Below, one piece after another: positions 26,564 through 33,992 of a DNA stretch of 35,243 bases. The DNA lies in the NCBI GenBank assembly GCA_031268215.1, contig JAIRXP010000012.1, positions 1 through 35,243 of the forward strand. The letters are read 5' to 3'. A program made the position numbers and the translations under genes. This DNA comes from Bifidobacteriaceae bacterium. GTDB lineage: Bacteria > Actinomycetota > Actinomycetes > Actinomycetales > WQXJ01. The notes under the pieces were generated by a model. The model was not told where the DNA came from. It ran no database searches and was given only the letters and a program-made list of their open reading frames with translations. Position 1 is the first letter of the stretch. Every line of letters starts with the position of its first letter.

Positions 26564-28199
26564 CTTTGTTCTTCTCACTAAAGAAACGAACGAACTGGAG
26601 GAGCGGGTGTATTGCCGTGCTGTGATCAATGGAGCCCGCTGGATCCGCGGACGGTGGGCTGCCGTCAATGGACCGTGCGTGGTCCTTGGAGAGCCAGAGC
26701 AGTTCCCGCACTGAATCAAGCTGTGGCTGCAGCTGGGGACCGTGGAAGCTCGAGTCGAAGACGTTCCCGAATAGGGGCGCAAGGTCTTCCGCGCCCTTGG
26801 CCGTCCTCATCGCCTCGGCAAACAGCGGGCTGAGGTCGCTGAGATGCTGCTCGACGGAGTTGTAGTAGCGGACGGGGTTGTCGTAGCGCTGGTCTCCTTG
26901 CCAAGCGATCAAGTCTTCAAGCCGTTCGACCACCGCGGTCTGGGAAAACTTGGGCAGGACGAACGCCGCCGCATGCCCGCTGTGCTTCACCAGCGACACC
27001 GCCAGGGCGTCCTTGACGGGCCCCTCGTCTCCCAGCGTGGCGTGCTTGGCGTGGTCAAAGAGCATTGAACGGGCCAGCGCCAGGGCTTCGTAAAGCGGGT
27101 ACTTGTAGTAGCAAATCGCGACTCCGATTGACAAGGTTGGCGTGCGGAGCGCCATGTCCTGGAACTCAGGCTCTAAGGCTTGCGTCAGGTCAAGCGCTCC
27201 TTGAAACTCCGTGTTAAGGGACTGGGCCAAATCAAGGATCGTTTGACCGTCCGCAGTAAACACCGGAGTGATCGCTAGCAGGTCGTCGCCTCCGGCGTAC
27301 AGGGTAACGCCGCCGTAATTCTTGACGATTTGCGCCGCCCGCTGCGAGTACTCCAGGAGCTTCTTGGAAAACTGGTCACGTAAGATGGCGGAAACGTCGC
27401 TCCCGGGCTTGCCCTGGACGCGGCCTTCCAGGAAGCGTCCAACGCGTTCCAGCAGGAGTCCCACGTTGTCGCCATCGCATTGGACAATGGCGTAGTACCT
27501 GCTGCGCTTATATTCACTGGTAGCGGGTGCGCCGCCCCTGGCGATGTGCGCCAAGTCTCGGATTGGCGGCCCGTGGGGACCGTCATTAGCTGAGGCCCCG
27601 CTCAAGAGTTGCCAACTATCACCGATTCCGAAGCTTTTCCAGACGGTGTCCTTGACATTTGTGTTTTGGCTGATCGCCTTGGGCGATTCGAACAGCTCAA
27701 GCAGGTAGTTGCGGGGTTCGGCCTGGCTGAACTGGGGTTCCAGTTCGATTGCGCTGAGTAGCTGTGAGCTTTCAAGCACCGGGTTGCCGTCGGTGCGGAA
27801 CTCGACTGCCCGTACGCGCAGCAGGGCACCAAAATAGTTCTGGTATGTGCCTAGGTCAGCCGCAGCGGCGCCCGCGTCTCCCACAGCCTCGAACAAAGTT
27901 TCGGCTAAACTCTGCTTGGCCTCAGCTATAATCGTATTGATCTGGTCCAGTGACAGAGCGGTTTGGGCGATGATCCGGTCGGGGAACAGCCCCACGCCGT
28001 CTTTCAGTTTCAGGCTCTCTTCCTCAGTGAAACAAGGCGAAATGATGGCGGACGGATCGCCCGCGGCGTCAGCGATTCGGGCGCAGAGATCGCGACTCAA
28101 CCAAGAGAACAGGAAGCTTGACGCCCACAGGCCGGCCGGAGTCCGTGCCAGCCCAAGAGTCTCAATCACCGGGCCTATCGTTATGCCGATGTACCTCAC
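26556..28199 (-). CDS. cas10: Cmr2/Cas10, type III-B large subunit without HD domain
   Basis: The product is 547 aa from GTG 28199 (GTGA overlap with cmr1), much shorter than typical Cas10 proteins of 700-900 aa. The N-terminus goes directly into a palm-like domain (YIGITIGPVIETLGLART, LWASSFLFSWLS), and no HD nuclease motif is visible. The first palm has QCDGDNVG (240-247). The second has the intact cyclase motif GGDD (303-306, in LYAGGDDLLAI). It should therefore make a nucleotide second messenger on target binding but not cut DNA itself. Short, HD-less Cas10 with a CorA partner matches the Bacteroides fragilis III-B type that makes SAM-AMP; that product is inferred here. Confidence 0.9.
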   Translation of the reverse strand: MRYIGITIGPVIETLGLARTPAGLWASSFLFSWLSRDLCARIADAAGDPSAIISPCFTEEESLKLKDGVGLFPDRIIAQTALSLDQINTIIAEAKQSLAETLFEAVGDAGAAAADLGTYQNYFGALLRVRAVEFRTDGNPVLESSQLLSAIELEPQFSQAEPRNYLLELFESPKAISQNTNVKDTVWKSFGIGDSWQLLSGASANDGPHGPPIRDLAHIARGGAPATSEYKRSRYYAIVQCDGDNVGLLLERVGRFLEGRVQGKPGSDVSAILRDQFSKKLLEYSQRAAQIVKNYGGVTLYAGGDDLLAITPVFTADGQTILDLAQSLNTEFQGALDLTQALEPEFQDMALRTPTLSIGVAICYYKYPLYEALALARSMLFDHAKHATLGDEGPVKDALAVSLVKHSGHAAAFVLPKFSQTAVVERLEDLIAWQGDQRYDNPVRYYNSVEQHLSDLSPLFAEAMRTAKGAEDLAPLFGNVFDSSFHGPQLQPQLDSVRELLWLSKDHARSIDGSPPSADPAGSIDHSTAIHPLLQFVRFFSEKNKDD

Positions 28200-29452
28200 G
28201 GGGCCACCCCCGGGGACGAGGCCCGGAGCCGCTTCAGGATCAGATACCTGGCCGGCTGCAGGTCCTGTTGCCTCGCATCTTCAAGTGCGTTGCGGGCATA
28301 GCCGTTGCGGTCACACCAGTGGCCCGCCTTATCGTTGAATCGCTCAGCGAACGCGGTCAAGAAGTCCTTGAAGGCGAATTCGCTCTCCGCCGGAACGCGG
28401 ATGGTTTTCTTCTGGAGATGTCCTGGCGTGGCGCTGACCTCATACTTGGCCCCCGGGAGGGCCTGGGGGATTGGGCGGGGTAGCAGGAACACCCGGTCTC
28501 CTTCGGTCACGGAGAAGAGCACCGGCGACGGCACCCGGGCAATCGCCTCCCGCTCCGAATCTGGGACGTGAGTGTACTTGATCGTCTTGCCTTGGTTACG
28601 CCACTGCACCTGGTCAGATGTCCCCAGAAGGGCGCGAATGAACCGCGGCTCGCGGGTCAAGGGCTGGCCTCCGGGCAGGAGGTTCGCTTTGACAAAAGCC
28701 TTGTCGTTGGCGTACCTGTCCAGGTACATCAAGGCGAAGCCTTTGTAGTAGTCAACGGTGTTGCCTTGCCTATCTGCCAAGTTGAAGCCGGACTTCATCA
28801 GGCCGTAGGTGATACGGATCCACTCCAGCGGCGTCGCGGCAGAGCCGCTCAGGGAATCCTGCTTGTCGCTGGGCAGCGTGAGTTCGAAGGCGGGCAGGTC
28901 TAAGGCCCCGAAGCGATGGTCAAGGAACCGTGCGGGGTCGCCTTTAGCCGGCGTGCCATCAATCGAACGGACGGTGAAGGAACCGAATCCCTTTGACTGT
29001 CGCGTTCCAAAATTGTGTGTCCAGAAGAATGGCTGAATCTTGGGGCGCATGGCTTGCCATAGGTCCGGCTCGAAGCAGGTGATGACTAACTCGACGCCAG
29101 CGGGGTGATGCACCGTCCTGCGGTAGTGCTCGTCGTCATCGGGAGAACCCTGGTTGCCGAAGAACGACTTGTTGATATCCAGGTCGCGGCCGTTCGCCCG
29201 TCTCCCAAGCACCGTGCATGCGCCCAGGCCCCGTAGCTGGACTTTGTAGTTGAGCGATGGGTGGTCGGGGCCGGAAAACCAGCCAGGGTGCTCCTCCCGG
29301 AATGCACCGGCCGAGCTGCCCAGTGACTCGATCAGGAACCTGTCCAGCTTCGGCTTCAGTTCCGAGCCCCGGATCGTGGCACCAGGCTCATAATGCTGGA
29401 AGTGGATCATGGGCGTTTGCTGGTGAAGCAACACGGTGTGCCTGAAACTCAA
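28196..29452 (-). CDS. cmr1: Cmr1, type III-B RAMP subunit
   Basis: The product is 418 aa from TTG 29452. I chose this start because GGAGGAGG lies seven bases upstream and the Cmr1 domain begins at once (LSFRHTVLLHQQTPMIHF); the open frame could begin at 29512, but the extra 20 residues have no family match. Cmr1 caps the 3' end of the crRNA in the complex. Motifs are TPMIHFQ (13-19), GSELKPKLDRFL and GTRQSKGFGSF (149-159). It is the first gene of the minus-strand effector operon. Confidence 0.87.
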   Translation of the reverse strand: MSFRHTVLLHQQTPMIHFQHYEPGATIRGSELKPKLDRFLIESLGSSAGAFREEHPGWFSGPDHPSLNYKVQLRGLGACTVLGRRANGRDLDINKSFFGNQGSPDDDEHYRRTVHHPAGVELVITCFEPDLWQAMRPKIQPFFWTHNFGTRQSKGFGSFTVRSIDGTPAKGDPARFLDHRFGALDLPAFELTLPSDKQDSLSGSAATPLEWIRITYGLMKSGFNLADRQGNTVDYYKGFALMYLDRYANDKAFVKANLLPGGQPLTREPRFIRALLGTSDQVQWRNQGKTIKYTHVPDSEREAIARVPSPVLFSVTEGDRVFLLPRPIPQALPGAKYEVSATPGHLQKKTIRVPAESEFAFKDFLTAFAERFNDKAGHWCDRNGYARNALEDARQQDLQPARYLILKRLRASSPGVAP

Positions 29453-29634
29453 GGTGGGGCCTCCTCCCGGCTGCCGGCTTGCGGGGGTAGTCAGGGGTTC
29501 GTGAGCGGTCAAGGACGGTGGCGGGGAGCCAAGGGTTAACCTACCGTGTGGAGCGCAAGAACATCAACTCGCTATTGTGGTCGCGGCGGCACCCCGATCC
29601 ATCTTGGATGCGACCGCCCAGATCAGGAGGAAGA
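29453..29634. other. Divergent intergenic region between cmr and cas6 operons
   Basis: These 182 bp separate the two CRISPR operons. Both flanking genes start with TTG and carry near-perfect Shine-Dalgarno sites: GGAGGAGG for cmr1 (minus) and AGGAGG at 29625-29630 for cas6 (plus). The region must hold both promoters. Confidence 0.6.
29538..29567 (-). promoter_or_regulatory. Candidate promoter of the cmr operon
   Basis: On the minus strand TTGATG (29567-29562) and TAGGTT (29543-29538) are spaced by 18 bp and lie ~85 bp before the cmr1 start. The match to a -35/-10 pair is moderate. No equally good candidate was found for cas6. Confidence 0.3.
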
Positions 29635-30489
29635 TTGCCGAGCGTTTACGCGGTACCCGTTACTGGCGTCGATTTCAACCGGGTGGGTCGTCCGCAGGTA
29701 CATCATGAGCTGAGCCGGCTCCTGGGGCATGGCTCCGAAGACTGGAGCCTGCGGTCGTCGCCGGAACACCAGGTTGGCTCAGGGAACCTTGAGGTTGGGG
29801 TGCTCACCGAGAAATTGGCGGGGCGTCTGCCGCGGGCGTTGGCCGTTGGGACCGAGTTGCACTTCGTCGGTGCGAAGCTGGCCCAGACCGCTGTAGTTAC
29901 CGGTCCGCCGGTCCAGGTGTGCCGCACCGACTGGGCTGACCTGGCGGTGCCATTCGCGGGCGGACGCCCGGTCCGGTCGTGGGATGTGACATTCCAGACG
30001 CCTGCCTGTACCCATCCGGGTGTTCACTATTTTCCCCTCTTGGATGGGGCCAGTGTCTTCCAGTCGCTGCTCGCGGCATGGCGACGGGCCGTGCTCAAGG
30101 ACTGGGCCCCACGGGGCTCGGAGAGCCTCGATCCCGCCAATCGATACATGGCAGCTGTGTGCTCTCAGTATGGTGCGGCGCTCGCTAGCTTGCCAAAGGG
30201 ACTGGCGTTGGCAGGCAAGCAGTGGGACCGCGACACCCGGCTCGATCTTCACGTTTCAGCGATCCGAGGCCACACGGAGATATACCGGATTGGACAAAAT
30301 AGCAACCGCCCGGCCATCGAGCTTCATGGCTTTGTGGGCAGCCTGCGTTTGGTATCCGTCGATGACGAGTTGGCGGCCCTGGCCGACTGTCTGCTCCGTT
30401 TCGGGGAATTCGCCGGCGTAGGGGCCAAGACTTCTTACGGTTTCGGCAGCATGGCGGTGTCACCGTGGCGTCCCTCATCCGACAGATAG
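29635..30489 (+). CDS. cas6: Cas6 crRNA-processing endoribonuclease
   Basis: The product is 284 aa from TTG 29635. AGGAGG lies four bases upstream and the domain starts immediately (PSVYAVPVTGVDF). The frame could extend to 29518, but those 39 residues overlap the promoter region. The C-terminal glycine-rich loop GVGAKTSYGFG (about 261-271) is the Cas6 hallmark. Cas6 cuts in the repeat and leaves an 8-nt 5' tag, here ATTGATAC, close to the common type III tag ATTGAAAC. The end overlaps the frame that begins the RT protein. I could not assign catalytic residues. Confidence 0.85.
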   Translation: MPSVYAVPVTGVDFNRVGRPQVHHELSRLLGHGSEDWSLRSSPEHQVGSGNLEVGVLTEKLAGRLPRALAVGTELHFVGAKLAQTAVVTGPPVQVCRTDWADLAVPFAGGRPVRSWDVTFQTPACTHPGVHYFPLLDGASVFQSLLAAWRRAVLKDWAPRGSESLDPANRYMAAVCSQYGAALASLPKGLALAGKQWDRDTRLDLHVSAIRGHTEIYRIGQNSNRPAIELHGFVGSLRLVSVDDELAALADCLLRFGEFAGVGAKTSYGFGSMAVSPWRPSSDR

Positions 30490-32382
30490 CCGATCCTTCG
30501 CGGCTGGCCGCGGCCTGGGTGGACGTGTCCGCCAAAGCGCCTCGGGAATTTGCCGGGCGCCAACCCCAGGCGGGCGTAGAGCGGGCCGGGAGATGCGGAC
30601 CGGTCCGGCGGCATCGGACGTTTCGCTGAACAAGCCGAGGAGCGGCTGGCGGAATTGGCGGGTGGAATTCTTGACCGATCCTACGCGCCGGGCAACCTCA
30701 ACCAGGTACGGATCCCCAAGGATGGTGGCGGTTTCCGGGTGCTTGATGTGCCGCCGGTCGCGGATCGCGTCGTGGAGCGCTGCTTGCTCAAGGTGGTTAC
30801 CCCTCATGTCGATCCTTCACTAAGCCAGGCGGCTTACGGTTTCCGTCCGGGCCTGGGAGCGGCCGATGCCGTTCAGCGGGTCGCACTGCTACGTGACGAC
30901 GGCATGACCTGGGCTTTGCGCAGTGATGTGGATGAGTGCTTTCCGTCGTTGCCGGGCGAACTGGCCGTTCAGAGGCTCTTGGAATTGCTCCCTGACCACT
31001 CGGTGGAATGGCTGGTGAAAGCGTTGGTGGGGCGCCGGACCGCCACCAGGCGGGGCCTGCGGGATGTTCAAGGGTTGGCACAGGGGTCTGCTCTTTCGCC
31101 GTTGCTGTGCAATTTGGTGTTGCGAGACCTTGACGAATCCTTCGCGGAGGCTGGGCATCAAGTGGTGCGGTACGCGGATGATTTCACCGTGGTGGGGCGC
31201 TCCGAAGCAAACATGAGGCAGGCACGAGCCGTCGCCGAGGCGGCAGTTAGGAGGTTAGGAATGCGCCTTGAGCCCAGTAAGACGGAAATAATGTCCTTCC
31301 GGGAAGGATTCTGTTTCTTGGGGGAAGACTTTGGGCCAAAGTACCCGCCGGCGCTGCCAGACCACCGAATTGATGTGCCGTCAACAAAAGTGCTCTACGT
31401 TGGCGTGTCCGGCAGCCGTGTCAGGGTCAAGAACGGCCGGGTGATAGTCACGTCGAAGGATGACTTGGACTTGCTCGACGTGCCTTCCTCGCATCTTGAA
31501 CGGTTGGTCTTGTTCGGGCCGGTTGGACTGTCCGCGGGTGCGCGTGCATGGCTCTTGTGGGAGGGACTGGAGACGGTATTTGTGTCGAAGAGGGGCAGTT
31601 TCGCTGGCGTATTGAGTTCCGTGCCCAGTTCGTTGCGAGCCGAGCGCCTTAGAGCCCAAGTGACACTGGCTCCTGACCACGCGTTGGGCCTGGCACGTAG
31701 CCTAATCGAGTCGAAACTGCGCCACCAGGCCACGTTGATTCAGAGATTCGCCGCGCCCGAATTCGCGGATGATCTGAAGCCCAAGTTAGAAATGGTGCGC
31801 CGCATGACGGCAATGTGCCCTCTAGCAACATCAGCGGAGGAATTGATGGGCCTGGAGGGAGCGTCCGCCAAGTCGTACTTTGAGGCGTTATCAATGCTTG
31901 TGCCGGCTGAGCTGAGTTTCCCGGCGCGGTCACGCCGACCGCCGCTTGATCTGTTTAACGCTGCGCTTGGCTACGCTTACGCGGTGCTGTTGGGCGAGTG
32001 CGTATCCGCTTTGATGGCCGCCGGTCTTGAACCATCATTGGGCGTGCTGCATTCCGACCACGACAAACGGCCCAGCTTGGCGCTCGACCTAATGGAGGAG
32101 TTCCGTCCCTATGTGGTGGACCAGGTGGTTATGCGGTTGTGCCGTTCGGGGAGTCTCACCGCTGGCCACGCCAAACCAGGCAAGGGCCCGGGCGTGCTCT
32201 TGACCAAGGCTGGCAAAGGGATCCTCCTAGACGCGTATGAACGCCGAATGCTCCAAGTAACGCGTGGCGCCCTGCCCGGATTCGCTGGCTCGATCCGGCG
32301 GCACCTCTACCGTCAGGCGCAGCGCATCGCTTTGCACCTGGCTGATGCGGAATATGGCTGGACGGGGCTGTCATGGCGTTGA
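30465..32382 (+). CDS. cas1: RT-Cas1 fusion with an apparent +1 frameshift near its N-terminus
   Basis: The main frame (575 aa from TTG 30655) holds a complete reverse transcriptase followed by Cas1. RT motifs are IPKDGGGFRVLDVP, YGFRPG, the motif A Asp in RSDVDECF (91/93), GSALSPLLCN, the active site YADD (173-176) and FLGEDF. The Cas1 part (from about 245) has Glu401 in LEGASAKSYF, His466 in GVLHSDH and Asp478 in LALDLMEEF. The RT N-terminus, LIRQIADPSRLAAAWVDV, is in another frame starting at GTG 30465 and stops at 30629. The main frame is blocked by a stop at 30577. Joining the two between 30580 and 30629 gives about 638 aa. Causes could be an assembly error, a mutation, programmed shifting or an internal start. 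It overlaps cas6 by 25 bp and cas2 by 10 bp. Confidence 0.88.
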
Positions 32383-32657
32383 CGGTCCTGGTCGCTTACG
32401 ACGTTTCTGAGGACTCCGTTCGCGCCCGCGTGGCAGCGTTGCTCCAGGCTTGGGGAGACAGGCTGCAGCGGTCAGTGTTCATTTGCACCATAGATGAGGA
32501 CAACCTGGCCGCGCTTCTTGAGAAGGTGACTGGATTGCTTGACCTTGACAGCGACTCGTTCATGGTCATGCGACAGTGCGCTGATTGCTGGACCAAACTC
32601 GAAGTCCGGGGCCAGGCCTCGCCGGCTCCCGAGTCTGTGTGTTGGGCGGTCATGTGA
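32373..32657 (+). CDS. cas2: Cas2 spacer-integration subunit
   Basis: The product is 94 aa. It starts MALTVLVAYDVSEDSVR, with the conserved Asp10 after a hydrophobic first strand, and has RLQRSVFIC in the second part, as in Cas2. It should form the integration complex with RT-Cas1. ATG 32373 lies inside the end of the RT-Cas1 gene. The length is normal. Confidence 0.92.
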   Translation: MALTVLVAYDVSEDSVRARVAALLQAWGDRLQRSVFICTIDEDNLAALLEKVTGLLDLDSDSFMVMRQCADCWTKLEVRGQASPAPESVCWAVM

Positions 32658-32882
32658 CAGCCCAAGGAGCGGCCAGCTATGTGGTGCCGTCCCCGGGGCG
32701 GCCGCGGCGCGCCGAAAAGGGTCAACCCAGGTGGTCCCGATTGCCCTGAAGTGTGCATGGCCTGTGACCAGCGCAAACGCCCAAGAATGGGCGCGGCGCG
32801 AACCGGTGCGAGGCGACCAGAAGCCCCAAGTGTGCATGAGGGTCGCAAAATGGCTTGTCAGGAGGCCCAAATCCGGGGTAGG
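32658..32882 (+). promoter_or_regulatory. CRISPR leader
   Basis: This 225-bp non-coding stretch lies between cas2 and the first intact repeat. The repeats at this end are perfect and those at the far end are decayed, so this is the leader side. It contains a direct repeat AAGTGTGCATG at 32749-32759 and 32828-32838, 79 bp apart. A promoter was not identified. Confidence 0.7.
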
Positions 32883-33790
32883 GTAAGGAACCAGCTACTC
32901 CAGTTACGGGGATTGATACCTAGTCATCCTCAGACTTGCTTGTCGCCGTAGTGTAAGGAACCAGCTACTCCAGTTACGGGGATTGATACAGGTCTGTGTC
33001 ACCGTTTGCTTCGACAACGTAGATGGTAAGGAACCAGCTACTCCAGTTACGGGGATTGATACTTGGCCGTCCTTGACCGTTCGGTAGCGTAACAATATGT
33101 AAGGAACCAGCTACTCCAGTTACGGGGATTGATACGTGTGGTAAGAATGCACTTCGACGTTTATCACCTCGTGTAAGGAACCAGCTACTCCAGTTACGGG
33201 GATTGATACTGGTCAGGGGCTTGTCAAGTCGATGGGTCAGATGTAAGGAACCAGCTACTCCAGTTACGGGGATTGATACCCCCCCGCGGTCTGCAATGTG
33301 CGATGTGAAACAGTAAGGAACCAGCTACTCCAGTTACGGGGATTGATACTCTGCTGCTGCCTGACCCTGTTTTTCTCGTTCAACAGGTAAGGAACCAGCT
33401 ACTCCAGTTACGGGGATTGATACCCCCCCGCGGTCTGCAATGTACTTGTGAAACACTAGGGTAAGGAACCAGCTACTCCAGTTACGGGGATTGATACTTG
33501 TCAGAGACGCACCGTCTCTAGGTCGGAAAACCCGTAAGGAACCAGCTACTCCAGTTACGGGGATTGATACCGGCTTGGCCTGAACGATCTCGGCGATAGC
33601 CTGAGGTAAGGAGCCAGCTACTCCAGTTACGGGGATTGATACCATACGCGAAGAAGGTAACCGCCGCCATTGCGTAGGTAAGGAACCAGCTACTCCAGTT
33701 ACGGGGATTGATACCTGGTGGCACAAAGCCATCGCGAGCGCCTATTTCGCAAGTAAGAGACCACCTACTCCAGTTACGGGGATTGAGAAC
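32883..33790 (+). CRISPR. Type III-B CRISPR array, 13 repeats and 12 spacers
   Basis: The 37-nt repeats begin GTAAGGAACCAGC and end GGGGATTGATAC. They start at 32883, 32953, 33026, 33099, 33173, 33243, 33313, 33387, 33461, 33534, 33606, 33678 and 33753. Repeats 1-10 and 12 are identical, repeat 11 has one A-to-G change, and repeat 13 is degenerate (38 nt, several changes). Spacer lengths are 33, 36, 36, 37, 33, 33, 37, 37, 36, 35, 35 and 38. The last eight bases, ATTGATAC, fit a type III 5' crRNA tag, so the plus strand is transcribed. Spacers 6 and 8 are near-duplicates. Confidence 0.98.
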
Positions 33791-33819
33791 CCTTGTTTAT
33801 TACCGCCGTTCCTATCCAG

Positions 33820-33856
33820 TTGAGCAGTTATGTACTTCAGTTACGGGGTTTGACAG
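33820..33856 (+). repeat. Decayed terminal CRISPR repeat remnant
   Basis: These 37 bases contain CAGTTACGGGG and align without gaps to the array repeat with roughly a dozen changes. The 29 bases at 33791-33819 would be a thirteenth, fossil spacer. This marks the old end of the array. Confidence 0.65.
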
Positions 33857-33861
33857 CAAAA

Positions 33862-33891
33862 GGGGAGGCGACGCAAAAGCGTCGCCTCCCC
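33862..33891. terminator. Perfect 13-bp hairpin after the array
   Basis: GGGGAGGCGACGC (33862-33874), loop AAAA, then the exact complement (33879-33891). On the plus strand no T-run follows; on the minus strand TTTTGC follows directly. It may end array transcription or act on both strands. Confidence 0.65.
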
Positions 33892-33992
33892 ACACTAAAC
33901 AAAAACAAACCCGGCCAATAAACCAAACACAATAAGCCGTGTCAACACCACAACGGAAACCACTCAACCAACAACGCCCAAACCCCGCCTAA

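Noticed and set aside
29518..30629. A Cas6-RT-Cas1 three-domain fusion
   Set aside because: Cas6 has its own stop at 30487-30489 and the RT N-terminus begins in a different frame with an overlapping GTG, so separate proteins are simpler.
32679..32951. 90-aa frame across leader and first repeat
   Set aside because: It runs into the array and has no family features; this region is the leader.
32904..33732. Minus-strand frames with repeated SIPVTGVAGSLP peptides
   Set aside because: This is the translated CRISPR array, not a repeat protein.
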